A DNA stretch of 62,534 bases from a bacterium (lineage in GTDB: Bacteria > CSSED10-310 > JAFGSJ01): contig JAFGSJ010000100.1 in the NCBI GenBank assembly GCA_016934675.1, positions 1 through 62,534 on the forward strand. Direction: 5' to 3'. A program made the position numbers and the translations under genes. Position 1 is the first letter of the stretch. The number at the start of each line of letters is the position of its first letter. Shown piece by piece: positions 7,948 through 16,801 of this stretch. The notes under the pieces were generated by a model. It saw nothing but the letters and a program-made list of their open reading frames with translations, was not told where the DNA came from and made no database searches.

Positions 7948-9489
7948 ATGTCTCGATCAGCTATACTTATTTTTATCTCAGTCGTGATGATCTTCGGTCC
8001 TTTTTCCTCAATGCATGTCATTGCCCAGGATTTAGACCTGCTCCTGGTACCATCAACTGATCTTGAGCTCCTTGCTGCTTCAGGAATAAACCTTCTGGCC
8101 CGGTTGACGGATAAACTGATCTGCAGTGCGACGCACTCGCAGCAAGTTCGTCTAGCGGAATATGGCCTCGATTATCAGGTGCTTGATTCGATCGATACCC
8201 ATGATATGTATTACCTGGTTTATCCGATGTATCCGGTTACACTGCCTGAAGATTGGTCCGAAACCAGGGTCCTCTATCAGGAGCCAGGTCTTTATTGTAT
8301 GCAGATGTCTGAATCAGAAGCCGAATATTTAGTCGAGCAGGCCGGCATGGAAGTGCGCTGGATCAGTCAGACCCCCAAACCATTTTTTAATAAAGCAATT
8401 ACCGGATATGGACCGATCGAGGGTCATCCGGTGGTACTCGAGTTATTGCAGCAGATCGATGTGGACCTGCTTTATCATTATTGTGGCAACTTAAGCGGGT
8501 ATAATGTTGTGGAAGTAGGCGGTAATCCTCATACTATCGTCTCGAGACATTCAAAAAACACGGAGCAGATCGAAAAAGCCACGCAATATGTCTACGAGTA
8601 CATGCAGGGACTGGGTTATCCGGTTTCTTATTTTTATTTCGATGGTCCCGGACAACGCGATGTGATTGCAGTCAAAGAGGGCGTGCACACGCCTGACGAG
8701 TTTATCATTATCTGTGCGCATCTCGATGATATGCCGCCTGGTAATCTGGCTCCCGGTGCCGATGATAATGCCAGTGGTTCGGTCGCCGTCATGGTCGCTG
8801 CAGAGTTGTTACGGGACATCGAGCTCGACCGCAGCATCATTTTCGCGTTATGGACCGGTGAAGAACAGGGCCTTCATGGCAGTTCGGCATATGCCGAACA
8901 TGTTTACCGCGAAAAACTCGATGTCCTGGCCGTGATCAATTTCGATATGATTGCCTGGGATACGGTGAATGGGCCCATTATTGAGCTCCATGCCAATAAG
9001 CAAAATGTACCGCAATCGATGGAACTGGCCGAGTATATGGCGAGTGTCATCGAGACCTATCAACTCAATCTGACAACTCAGCTCATCGGTAATGGCACGG
9101 GAGCAAGTGATCACGCACCTTTCTGGGACTATGGCATCCCGGCCATTCTGGGCATCGAGGACTTTAATGATTTCAACGATTATTACCATACGGTCAATGA
9201 TCGCCTTGAATACCTCAATCTGCCCTATTTCACAGAATTTGTCAAAGCAGCATTGGCCACTCTGGTCCATCTGGCCCATCTGCCGGGAATGCCGTCAACC
9301 GGAGACATCGATCAATCCGGTCGAATCGATGGTATCGATTTGATCTTGCTGTGTCGGGCTCTCGGAACCAGCCAGGGCGACGAAGATTACCTGGCTGAGG
9401 CTGATCTCGACGGTTCCGGTAGCATTGATGAGCAGGACCTAGCCCTGCTGGTCGAAAAATTCGGCCTGGTCTTGCCGGGTTTTTATTGA
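7948..9489 (+). CDS. Secreted M28-family metallopeptidase with a C-terminal dockerin-like repeat pair
   Basis: A 513-residue exported protein. Residues 1-26 form a signal peptide ending VIA/Q. The M28 zinc peptidase domain spans about 200-445, with ligand motifs IICAHLDDMPPG, GADDNASGS, WTGEEQGLHGS, VINFDMIAWD and ASDHAPFWDYG. M28 enzymes are mostly aminopeptidases. The C-terminus (about 455-510) has two EF-hand-like calcium loops, DIDQSGRIDGIDL and DLDGSGSIDEQDL, the arrangement of type I dockerins. In many non-cellulosomal bacteria such tails occur on secreted enzymes without a known scaffold. AAGGAGAACTCC gives a strong start. Convergent with the lipoprotein gene at 9587. Confidence 0.92.
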   Translation: MSRSAILIFISVVMIFGPFSSMHVIAQDLDLLLVPSTDLELLAASGINLLARLTDKLICSATHSQQVRLAEYGLDYQVLDSIDTHDMYYLVYPMYPVTLPEDWSETRVLYQEPGLYCMQMSESEAEYLVEQAGMEVRWISQTPKPFFNKAITGYGPIEGHPVVLELLQQIDVDLLYHYCGNLSGYNVVEVGGNPHTIVSRHSKNTEQIEKATQYVYEYMQGLGYPVSYFYFDGPGQRDVIAVKEGVHTPDEFIIICAHLDDMPPGNLAPGADDNASGSVAVMVAAELLRDIELDRSIIFALWTGEEQGLHGSSAYAEHVYREKLDVLAVINFDMIAWDTVNGPIIELHANKQNVPQSMELAEYMASVIETYQLNLTTQLIGNGTGASDHAPFWDYGIPAILGIEDFNDFNDYYHTVNDRLEYLNLPYFTEFVKAALATLVHLAHLPGMPSTGDIDQSGRIDGIDLILLCRALGTSQGDEDYLAEADLDGSGSIDEQDLALLVEKFGLVLPGFY

Positions 9490-9586
9490 TGTAAACCGTA
9501 TTGCCTGTGTTCAGTCATTCATTCTCGGCAGGCGACAAAATAGGTCAAGAGCATATTCCTGTACCAATTTTTGTCTACCGAAAGTT

Positions 9587-10561
9587 TTACTGGACGGTCC
9601 TGGCGAGTCGAAAACCTATGTCCGAGAAACGTGTAAGCGGTTCACAGCATCCTCGGCTTGCGGCCCGGCAATGTTTCGGTTCATCTGAATAACTGCCGCC
9701 TCTGACACAACGATCCGAACCTGTTTCAGGACCACGGAAATCGGTCGAATTGTCCGGGTATGAACTCAAATACCAGTCCCAGCACCACTCCCAGACATTG
9801 CCGTGCATATCTTGAAGCGTCCAACTATTGGCCAATTTCTCGCCGACCGGATGGGTCTGGAGACCGCCGGTCACATGAGCATTTTCGGCGTACCAGGCCA
9901 AGGGTTCGAGATTCGCATCAGAACCCAAACAGGTCAGATTATCATGTCCGCTGTTATATGCTGTCGTTGTCCCGGCTCGACAGGCATATTCCCATTCTCC
10001 CTCGGTCATGAGCCGGTAACCGCCATGGTCGAAATTGCAGAAAACAGGCCCGGTTTCATAATTCATCGCATCGAGTGGAACAGATAATGCGGCATCGATA
10101 TAATAACAACATGTCAAACCATTGTGAATCGAGAGTAAGTTTGCAAACAGGACTGCCTCGAGCCAGGTAATGGATTGAACGGGGTTATTCATACCGGGAC
10201 CGTAACCGGTAGCCGTAGGATCATCAGGTAATGAGGATTGGACCGCTCTCAAATCAGCCCACATCTGACGGGTCACTTCGGTTTCCATGACTGCAACTGC
10301 TCTGGTCAGAGTGTGACTGTATTGGGCCTCATCATCAAACCGACATTCTTCAGTCGAAGGCGATCCTTGAGAAAATGTCCCGGCCGGAATGATAGACATG
10401 CTGCCAACGATCCTGTCCACGACATCATTATTGTCATCATTGTCATCATCGGAACAACTGCTGAACAGGAATGCAGCGGGCAGGATACCTATGATAACGA
10501 CAAAAAACAATACAGAATACCTTAGTGCTGAGCTGAAATTCAATCCCTTCTTTACACTCAT
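9587..10561 (-). CDS. FGE/SUMF1-domain lipoprotein
   Basis: Begins with a lipoprotein signal (VVIIGILPAAFLFSSC), followed by an Asp/Asn-rich linker, so it is likely anchored in a membrane. From about residue 55 it is a formylglycine-generating-enzyme/sulfatase-modifying-factor fold: MSIIPAGTFSQGSP, VTRQMWADL, PVQSITWLEAVLFAN, GGYRLMTEGEWEYACRAG, DMHGNVWEWCWDWY, CVRGGSY and DIGFRLAR. Most such proteins are not sulfatase activators; many bind ligands or modify other substrates. The ATG at 10561 is preceded by GAGGAGGTGGCT. Two Cys-rich spots (LTCCYY, RGCCEP) are unusual. No sulfatase gene is adjacent. Confidence 0.9.
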   Translation of the reverse strand: MSVKKGLNFSSALRYSVLFFVVIIGILPAAFLFSSCSDDDNDDNNDVVDRIVGSMSIIPAGTFSQGSPSTEECRFDDEAQYSHTLTRAVAVMETEVTRQMWADLRAVQSSLPDDPTATGYGPGMNNPVQSITWLEAVLFANLLSIHNGLTCCYYIDAALSVPLDAMNYETGPVFCNFDHGGYRLMTEGEWEYACRAGTTTAYNSGHDNLTCLGSDANLEPLAWYAENAHVTGGLQTHPVGEKLANSWTLQDMHGNVWEWCWDWYLSSYPDNSTDFRGPETGSDRCVRGGSYSDEPKHCRAASRGCCEPLTRFSDIGFRLARTVQ

Positions 10562-10694
10562 AGCCACCTCCTCAGAAGGATATGTTAGCGGTTATCTGGC
10601 ATGACTCGTTATGATCACAATGGGATACTAACAAAAAAAAATTGAGAATGCAAATAAAAGCCGCATATATCATACTTATACTATCAAGACCACA

Positions 10695-10964
10695 TTATCG
10701 AGAGGCCGTTTCGGTGCAATCGAGTATCTCGTAGAGTTCTCTTGCTTGTGCTTTCGAAACGTTTTTTTGGCCGGGAATTTCAATGATTCGAATAGTCATG
10801 GTCTTGCTCGGAAACTCGATGGTCAACTGGTCGTTTTGCTTGATTTCGCGGCTTGCCTTGGCGGGCGTGCCATTGATCAGAACTCGTTGATGACTCAAAA
10901 GCTCTTGGGCAATGTTCCGGCTTTTGACCAGACATGCTGTCTTTAAAAAACTGTCACATCTCAT
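10695..10964 (-). CDS. S4-domain RNA-binding protein (RqcP/Hsp15-like)
   Basis: 89 residues, almost all an S4 domain: MRCDSFLKTACLVKSRNIAQ, then LSHQRVLINGTPAKASREIKQND. Members of this group bind ribosomes; RqcP stimulates C-terminal alanine tailing with RqcH on stalled 50S subunits, and Hsp15 recycles 50S-nascent chain complexes. An RqcH homologue is at 27585, so a ribosome quality control role is plausible. AAGGGGACGATCA precedes the ATG. Last gene of the long minus-strand operon, 12 bases after the ACT-domain gene. Confidence 0.85.
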   Translation of the reverse strand: MRCDSFLKTACLVKSRNIAQELLSHQRVLINGTPAKASREIKQNDQLTIEFPSKTMTIRIIEIPGQKNVSKAQARELYEILDCTETASR

Positions 10965-10976
10965 TGATCGTCCCCT

Positions 10977-11654
10977 TTATTCAGTTATATCTTCAGGTGA
11001 TGGTCCCGGAACGGATGGATCAGGCCTGACCAAGCAATGAGCAGAACAGTTCTGGGCCCAATCCGAAATCCGTTTTGAAACAGAAGCGATGGTGGTCTGA
11101 GCGGTGCGAGGGAGGACCAGGACATTGACAAAGATAAAACCGCTGATAATCCTCTGTTCGATACTGATCAGATCAAGGTCCAGCGAAACAAGAACTCGCA
11201 TGAAATCAGATAAGAGCCGGCATGTCTGCGTTCCGGAAACGGAAATGAGTAGATGTGGCTGCGATTGATGAGAAACTCCGGCGGATCTGGGTAATCGATC
11301 AGACCGTGAAGGTTGTTTTTGATCCGCAAGCGTTTGTTTCAAATGATGCGGGTATATTGATTGCTGTCGAAGGTGTTCGAGGACAAGCCGAACATTGTAT
11401 TCTATTGCCTCCGGACTGGCTTTTTTTTCACCAAGGTGTTCCCTGACCAAATTCCGGACCCGCTCCTGAAGGTCATCGGTGGATTTCGGTTTACTCGTAA
11501 AGGAGCCGGCGGGTTGGTCTGACCTTTGAATAACAATACCGGTACTTGTAGCCAGGTCCTGAGCAGCGGGTGTTATCAGGGCGTTCTGTTCAACATTCAG
11601 AATATCGCCTTTTTTAAGTTTCAAAAGGTCCTGTATGGTGATTACTTGTTTCAT
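10977..11654 (-). CDS. Unassigned protein with EutT/PduT-like N-terminal clamp and C-terminal ACT-like domain
   Basis: 225 residues. The first 45 (ITIQDLLKLKKGDILNVEQN, then ALITPAAQDLATSTGIVI) resemble the short N-terminal motif of EutQ/EutT-type proteins, in which a KxG..L.V...A.LTPAA pattern recurs. A basic, low-complexity linker follows. Residues about 130-190 (LISVSGTQTCRLLSDFMRVL, then LDLDLISIEQRIISGFIFV) have the beta-alpha-beta pattern of an ACT domain of the UPF0237 kind, which usually binds amino acids. No catalytic residues seen. It lies between lolA and the rqcP-like gene in the same operon. Function unknown; a small-molecule sensor is a guess. Confidence 0.7.
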   Translation of the reverse strand: MKQVITIQDLLKLKKGDILNVEQNALITPAAQDLATSTGIVIQRSDQPAGSFTSKPKSTDDLQERVRNLVREHLGEKKASPEAIEYNVRLVLEHLRQQSIYPHHLKQTLADQKQPSRSDRLPRSAGVSHQSQPHLLISVSGTQTCRLLSDFMRVLVSLDLDLISIEQRIISGFIFVNVLVLPRTAQTTIASVSKRISDWAQNCSAHCLVRPDPSVPGPSPEDITE

Positions 11655-11703
11655 GATTGCCCTGAATTAGTTGTTCGAGCCAGTGCTTTTATCATTGCGG
11701 TCC

Positions 11704-12435
11704 TTATTTCAGAGTAATTGCTTTGCTTTGGGAAATGATCGATTCCTCAAGTTTCTGTCCGGTAAAATCGGTGATTGTGACCGGACGGGATATCTCGAGA
11801 TGAAAAGTCGTCTCGGGTAAGTTCGGATTTAGAGTATATCCGGATAGTGAACACGTCGTTGTATTGCCGAAATGATCGAATACCGAAGTCTGCCGAATCA
11901 AAAAATCCGGACCAAAAATAACAATGATCGACTCGATCGTTGGGTGGGTCTCACGCGGGACGAGTTTCAATCTGATCTGATTGGAGTCGGCTGGCTCCTC
12001 GGGTGTTCCGGCATCACTGATCGAGAAGGTATCCGTCAGGACAATAGTGCCCGAAATGAGCTGATAAAACAGATGCTGGGCATAATTTTGGGTGTGTTCA
12101 CCGTAAAGGTGTTTATCAGGAGCGACATAGAGCCAGACAAAACCGCTTTCAATCAAGGCGACTTTTGGGCTTGGCTGGGTATAGGTCCAGATCATCCGGT
12201 CGGGTTTGTCGATGGCCAACCAGCCTTTCTCGATTACTGTTTCCTGGAGCATGGCCTGGAAAGAGGTCTGTTCGAATTCAGCTTTAAGAGTATCGAGTGC
12301 ATTATAGTGAGTTTGGACCTTTTTCAGGATCGGACCGACCTCGAATCCGACAGCGTCGGAGATGGTCAGGCAAGCGATCAGACAACAAAGCGTGAGCCAG
12401 AGCATCCCCGAGCAATCGACTTTAATCCTGGTCAT
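11704..12435 (-). CDS. lolA: LolA-like outer-membrane lipoprotein carrier
   Basis: A periplasmic shuttle that carries lipoproteins from the inner to the outer membrane. The start at 12435 (MTRIKVDCSG) follows GAGGAGGACCATT and overlaps the end of ftsK by 14 bases. A hydrophobic signal segment (LWLTLCCLIACLTISDAVG) covers about residues 12-30. Mature features match LolA: LKKVQTHYNALDTLKAEFEQTS, EKGWLAIDKPDRMIWTY, VWLYVAPDKHLY and the PDFLIRQTSVFDHFGNTT strand. The ftsK-lolA order is common in Gram-negative bacteria and supports the call, and with it an outer membrane. Confidence 0.9.
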   Translation of the reverse strand: MTRIKVDCSGMLWLTLCCLIACLTISDAVGFEVGPILKKVQTHYNALDTLKAEFEQTSFQAMLQETVIEKGWLAIDKPDRMIWTYTQPSPKVALIESGFVWLYVAPDKHLYGEHTQNYAQHLFYQLISGTIVLTDTFSISDAGTPEEPADSNQIRLKLVPRETHPTIESIIVIFGPDFLIRQTSVFDHFGNTTTCSLSGYTLNPNLPETTFHLEISRPVTITDFTGQKLEESIISQSKAITLK

Positions 12436-14740
12436 AATGGTCCTCCTCGAGCATGGGCAAATCTTCCGGTTTCCATAAGACTTCGCGAGATTTACTACCT
12501 TCAAAGGGCCCGACTACACCTTCGCGTTCCATCAGATCGATCAGGCGAGCTGCCCTGGAATGACCGATTCGGAGCCGTCTCTGGAGCATGGAGATCGAAG
12601 CATTTCCGCTTTGCACGATAATCTGGACAGCCTGGTCGAACAGGTCATCATCAACCTCATGTTTCTGACCGTCATCTTCCTTTTTATCAACAATTTTAAA
12701 GATGGACTCTTCTTTTTTCATAATCTTGAATTGCGAGACGTATTGGACCAGTCTCTGGACCTCGATTTCCGAAACGAATGCACCGTGTAGTCGCACGCAG
12801 CGACCGTTTGGCGGTTTGAACAGCATGTCTCCCTTACCCAGTAGTTTTTCGGCGCCGTTCATATCGAGGATGGTCCGGGAATCGACTTTCGAGGAGACCT
12901 GGAAGGCGATCCGCGAGGGAAAATTCGCCTTGATGATCCCGGTTAAGACATTGACTGAAGGACGTTGGGTCGAGATGACCAGATGTATACCGGCGGCGCG
13001 GGCCATCTGGGCCAGACGGGCAATGTAGTTTTCCACATCGGCTGCCGCTACCATCATCAAATCAGCCAATTCATCGATAATTATCACCAGATAAGGCATG
13101 GGATTCGGATAACCTTCGGGGATTTCCTCAGACTTCTCGATCATTTCCTTTAATTTGGCGTTGTAGAGTTCGATACTTCGCACACCAAGCTGGGCCAGGA
13201 TTTTATATCGGTCTTCCATTTCGGACACAGCCCATTTGAGAGCTTTCGCTGCTTTCTTGGCACTGGTCACAACCGGCTCACGAAGATGCGGGATTTTATT
13301 ATAGACCGATAATTCGAGCATTTTCGGGTCGATCATGATCATGTTCAGGAGAATGGGCGGTGCTGAATAGAGTAAAGAAGCGATGATGCTGTGAATACAG
13401 ACGCTTTTGCCCGAACCGGTCGCCCCGGCAACCAACAGATGAGGCATGGCCTCCAATCCGGTAGCATAGGGATTACCGGATGTATCTTTGCCCAGGGCCA
13501 GTTTGATCGTCGAGGACATACGATTGTAAGCGTCAGAATTTATGATGTCCTTGAGCATGATAATGTCCCGTTTCTGATTGGGAATTTCGATACCCACAAC
13601 GGACTTACCCGGGACCGGGGCCACAATGGGGGCCACTTTGGACTTGATGGCCAGACCCAAATCATCTGCCAGGCCGATGATCCGGCTGAGTTTGATGCCC
13701 GGATCGGGTTCGAATTCGTACCGGGTGATGACCGGTCCGGGAAAAACTTGCGCTATCCTGCCCTGGACCTCGAATTTGGCCAGTTTATCAAGCAGTATCT
13801 GTGAATTGGCGGTCAGTTCCCGTTTGAGAATACCTTCCTGTGGAGGCGGGCTGTCATCGAGCAGGTTGAGTGAAGGCATGACATAATCTTCGATATCACG
13901 GACAAAGGTAAATTCCTCCTGCACATACTGCTTATCTTTCTTCGTCCGCTTACCTTTACTTTGAGGCAGTGGCCGGTCCAGTTCGAGTTGTTCCGATGTC
14001 TCGTATTCCTCATCCGGTTCCGCTTCATCAATGACTCGCTCTTTCCGGCGAATAATGATCCGCTCAGTTTCAGCCCGGGCCATCTCCTTGAGTTTCAGGC
14101 GATGCTGCCTATAGGCCTGGAGCCGGGCAGAAAGTATCGTGGTCAGATGATCCCACATGCGTCGTAACTGATGGCTACCCCATTGCACCACAAACTGAAT
14201 CGAGATACCGGTCAGAAGCAAAATCGTTATTATTAGAAGCGAAATGACCAGGATATAACTGCCCAGTTCATTGAAATTGTTGAGGAAAAAGACCTTGAGT
14301 ATTTCACCGATGGTCCCGCCTGTGCTGATTGGGACCCCACGGTTGAAAAGGTCCGCTTTCGTCCAACGAAGTTGTAATAACACCGCAGTTTCAGCAAATA
14401 TCAGCCCAGTGCAGATGATTTTCAGAAAACGATGTTCCGCCCTGCTTTTTCGAAAGCGGCGAAGACCAAGGGCGACGAGAAAAAAAGGCAGGTAAAGCGA
14501 AGCATAGCCGGCACACTGATACATGAGGTCAGCCAGGTATGCACCGGTTTTACCGGCATAATTTTGAATTTCCTGACTACCGGTCGCTGTATTGAAAGAT
14601 TGGTCCTGAGGATGATAAGAGATAAGGGCGATAAACATGAACAAGGCCCCGGACAGCATGAAAACGCCCAGAATCTCGTTGACCAGTTTGAGTCGACTCA
14701 TTAATGTTGCTTGGGTTTTTTTGCTTTTTGTCCGGGCCAT
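12422..14740 (-). CDS. ftsK: DNA translocase FtsK/SpoIIIE
   Basis: 772 residues. The N-terminus (about 20-190) has four to five membrane segments anchoring it at the division site; a charged linker runs to about 300. The motor follows: alpha/beta domains with YEFEPDPGIKLSRI, Walker A GATGSGKS at 439-446, Walker B IIIDELADLM and the RAAGIHLVISTQRPSV block. The C-terminal gamma winged helix (about 695-765, SISMLQRRLRIGHSRAARLI) reads KOPS-like polar sequences and activates XerCD. It clears chromosome dimers and pumps DNA during septation. Length is normal for a short-linker FtsK. Confidence 0.97.
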   Translation of the reverse strand: MARTKSKKTQATLMSRLKLVNEILGVFMLSGALFMFIALISYHPQDQSFNTATGSQEIQNYAGKTGAYLADLMYQCAGYASLYLPFFLVALGLRRFRKSRAEHRFLKIICTGLIFAETAVLLQLRWTKADLFNRGVPISTGGTIGEILKVFFLNNFNELGSYILVISLLIITILLLTGISIQFVVQWGSHQLRRMWDHLTTILSARLQAYRQHRLKLKEMARAETERIIIRRKERVIDEAEPDEEYETSEQLELDRPLPQSKGKRTKKDKQYVQEEFTFVRDIEDYVMPSLNLLDDSPPPQEGILKRELTANSQILLDKLAKFEVQGRIAQVFPGPVITRYEFEPDPGIKLSRIIGLADDLGLAIKSKVAPIVAPVPGKSVVGIEIPNQKRDIIMLKDIINSDAYNRMSSTIKLALGKDTSGNPYATGLEAMPHLLVAGATGSGKSVCIHSIIASLLYSAPPILLNMIMIDPKMLELSVYNKIPHLREPVVTSAKKAAKALKWAVSEMEDRYKILAQLGVRSIELYNAKLKEMIEKSEEIPEGYPNPMPYLVIIIDELADLMMVAAADVENYIARLAQMARAAGIHLVISTQRPSVNVLTGIIKANFPSRIAFQVSSKVDSRTILDMNGAEKLLGKGDMLFKPPNGRCVRLHGAFVSEIEVQRLVQYVSQFKIMKKEESIFKIVDKKEDDGQKHEVDDDLFDQAVQIIVQSGNASISMLQRRLRIGHSRAARLIDLMEREGVVGPFEGSKSREVLWKPEDLPMLEEDHYDQD

Positions 14741-14860
14741 GAATCATCCGCTCTCTGTTTATTCTTTATTATAACCTAATCGTCAAGTTTTGACAGCATT
14801 GTTTCCTAACAAGCTCATTCAGGAGCTATGAGCACGCACAATTCTTCCCTGCGCAGAGGG

Positions 14861-15682
14861 TCAGAGACAGCAGGTCAGGCGAACATAGAGTTCCGTGGGA
14901 ATTTGATCGGCCCGCAAGGCCGGATCAATACCGGCATTCACCAGGGTCTGTTCCAGATCACGCTTATGACCAGGATAGGAGTGTTCCAAGGCATTGAGCA
15001 CTTTCTTCCTTCGCTGCAGAAAGGCCTGATGGACAATGCTATGGAACGTTTTTTCCTGCTCGGACGTGAGCGAATAACGCTCATGGGGCCTCAGAACCAG
15101 GACCGCCGAATCCACTTTGGGGACCGGGAAAAACAGATTTCGCGGGACATGCAGGCTGAGTTCGATATCATAATGATACTGAAAATAAACTGAGATCGCG
15201 GCAAACGCTTTATGATCATACGTAGCTCTGATCTTCTCTGCAACTTCCAACTGTAAGGTGACAATAATCGCTGCAATCGATCGACGATATGGAGAAAATT
15301 TTTTCATAATCCTGATCGCACTGACATAAGGGAGATTGCCGGTGACGACCGTACGTTCCTTAGATTGTGAGAACAAAGCCCCATAGTCATATTTGGCCGC
15401 ATCAGCTTCCAGAACAGTAATATGTTGTTTCGGATCGAACTTCTGGCCCAATATCCGGACCAGGTCAGGGTCAATTTCAAGCAGAACCACCCGGGATAGA
15501 TCGTCTTCATAACAATCGGTCAATTCACCGGTGCCTGCACCGATTTCGATGACCCTTTCCGGTGAAAAGTCGCGGATTCTTCGACCGATAGCCTGCAACA
15601 CGAATTCGTCCTGCAAGAAATTCTGACCCAATCGCTTTTTAACCCAAACCCCTTTATATGTTTTATGATGCTGCCCCTTCAT
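14861..15682 (-). CDS. rsmA: 16S rRNA adenine(1518/1519)-N6 dimethyltransferase
   Basis: KsgA/RsmA dimethylates two adjacent adenines in helix 45 of 16S rRNA late in 30S assembly. The 273-residue protein has the N-terminal KKRLGQNFLQDEFVL start, motif I VIEIGAGTGELT, acidic strand VVLLEIDPDLV, the catalytic GNLPYVSAIRIMKK (N-L-P-Y) and the C-terminal FFPVPKVDSAVLVLRP block, then the small helical domain with FLQRRKKVLNAL. AGGATTTGTT precedes the ATG. It lies between pdxA and ftsK; pdxA next to rsmA is a common pairing. Confidence 0.96.
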   Translation of the reverse strand: MKGQHHKTYKGVWVKKRLGQNFLQDEFVLQAIGRRIRDFSPERVIEIGAGTGELTDCYEDDLSRVVLLEIDPDLVRILGQKFDPKQHITVLEADAAKYDYGALFSQSKERTVVTGNLPYVSAIRIMKKFSPYRRSIAAIIVTLQLEVAEKIRATYDHKAFAAISVYFQYHYDIELSLHVPRNLFFPVPKVDSAVLVLRPHERYSLTSEQEKTFHSIVHQAFLQRRKKVLNALEHSYPGHKRDLEQTLVNAGIDPALRADQIPTELYVRLTCCL

Positions 15683-15727
15683 AACAAATCCTGTTCATAC
15701 AAAAATGTGATTGTTGGTCATTTTGAG

Positions 15728-16753
15728 TCAGCAATGGCCTTTGTGTGCGACGGCTAGATCGTAGGCACACTGGACAGCCAACTGAAAAGATCGAGAATCA
15801 GCTTTGTTCTGGTCCGCAATGGCGAAAGCGGTGCCGTGATCGGGCGAGGTCCTGATGATCGGCAAACCTAGCGTAATATTGACGGCACGTGTCGAAGGGT
15901 CGAGCTTGATCGGGATCATACCCTGATCGTGATACAAGGCCAGAACAACATCGAACTCACCCGAGCCTGCCCGCTGAAAAACAGTATCAGCCGGCAATGG
16001 CCCCGATACAACAATACCTTTCCGCCGAGCCTTTAAAAGCACTGGCAGAATGAGTTCATCTTCTTCGGAACCGAGTGTGCCTCCTTCTCCGGCATGAGGA
16101 TTCAATGCTGCTACCGCCATCTTTGGCTCACGCTTCAGATACTTAATTAACCATTCATGCGTGATCACCAATGTTGCCAGCATCTTCTCCGGCTCTAATG
16201 TACTTATTATATGTCGAAACGGAATATGAGTCGTGGCCAGAACAACCCGGAGTTTTGCAGTTGCCAGCATCATTACCGGGTATCTGTTGCCCGTCAATTG
16301 CCCCAGATATTCGGTGTGACCGGTAAAACTGGGATACCCTCCCAGGCGAATCACTTCCTTACTCAAAGGTGCAGTAACCAAAGCATGGATTTTGTCTTCG
16401 AGTGCCCATCGAACCGCATAATCAAGACAACGGAGTATTCCTGAAGCATTTTCTGGTGACGGTTGCCCCGGCTCGATCATTTGATCGCCCCAACCAGTCG
16501 GATCGATTATTTGGTAACGGCGTCCGTCAATGACTAATTCAGCATTGTCCTTGACTTGCTCGATATGTGCCGTCAGACCGAGAAATTCAGCCCGGTCCCG
16601 TAATAAGAACACATTGCTGAATAACACTATTTCCAGGCCTGCAGGTAAGCGGTCCGATCTCAATGTCTTTAAGACAATTTCCGGTCCAATTCCGGCAGGG
16701 TCACCCAGGGTAATACCTAATCTGATCGTTTGATTGTCTTTGTGTCTCGACAT
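15728..16753 (-). CDS. pdxA: 4-hydroxythreonine-4-phosphate dehydrogenase
   Basis: Oxidises 4-phosphohydroxy-L-threonine in the DXP-dependent route to pyridoxal phosphate. The family landmarks are present: ITLGDPAGIGPEIVLK, VTAPLSKEVIRLGGYPSFTG with the metal-site His in FTGHTEYL, ATTHIPFRHI, AALNPHAGEGG, and LALYHDQGMIPIK (second metal-site region) before RTSPDHGTAF. The ATG at 16753 is favoured by GGGGAAGGTGAAC over the GTG at 16759. No other B6 gene is in the window. The related PdxA2 group acts on other 4-phosphates, but rsmA adjacency supports the classic role. Confidence 0.94.
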   Translation of the reverse strand: MSRHKDNQTIRLGITLGDPAGIGPEIVLKTLRSDRLPAGLEIVLFSNVFLLRDRAEFLGLTAHIEQVKDNAELVIDGRRYQIIDPTGWGDQMIEPGQPSPENASGILRCLDYAVRWALEDKIHALVTAPLSKEVIRLGGYPSFTGHTEYLGQLTGNRYPVMMLATAKLRVVLATTHIPFRHIISTLEPEKMLATLVITHEWLIKYLKREPKMAVAALNPHAGEGGTLGSEEDELILPVLLKARRKGIVVSGPLPADTVFQRAGSGEFDVVLALYHDQGMIPIKLDPSTRAVNITLGLPIIRTSPDHGTAFAIADQNKADSRSFQLAVQCAYDLAVAHKGHC

Positions 16754-16801
16754 GTTCACCTTCCCCGGACCGAGCCCAAGTAAACGGCAGAAAGCGAGGG
16801 C

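Noticed and set aside
9587..10561. True formylglycine-generating enzyme for a sulfatase
   Set aside because: No sulfatase gene is adjacent and most lipoprotein FGE-fold proteins are not sulfatase activators; only the fold is called.
11872..12621. A 249-codon open frame on the plus strand across lolA and ftsK
   Set aside because: It lies antisense to two well-supported genes and has no recognisable domain; long antisense frames arise from the codon use here.
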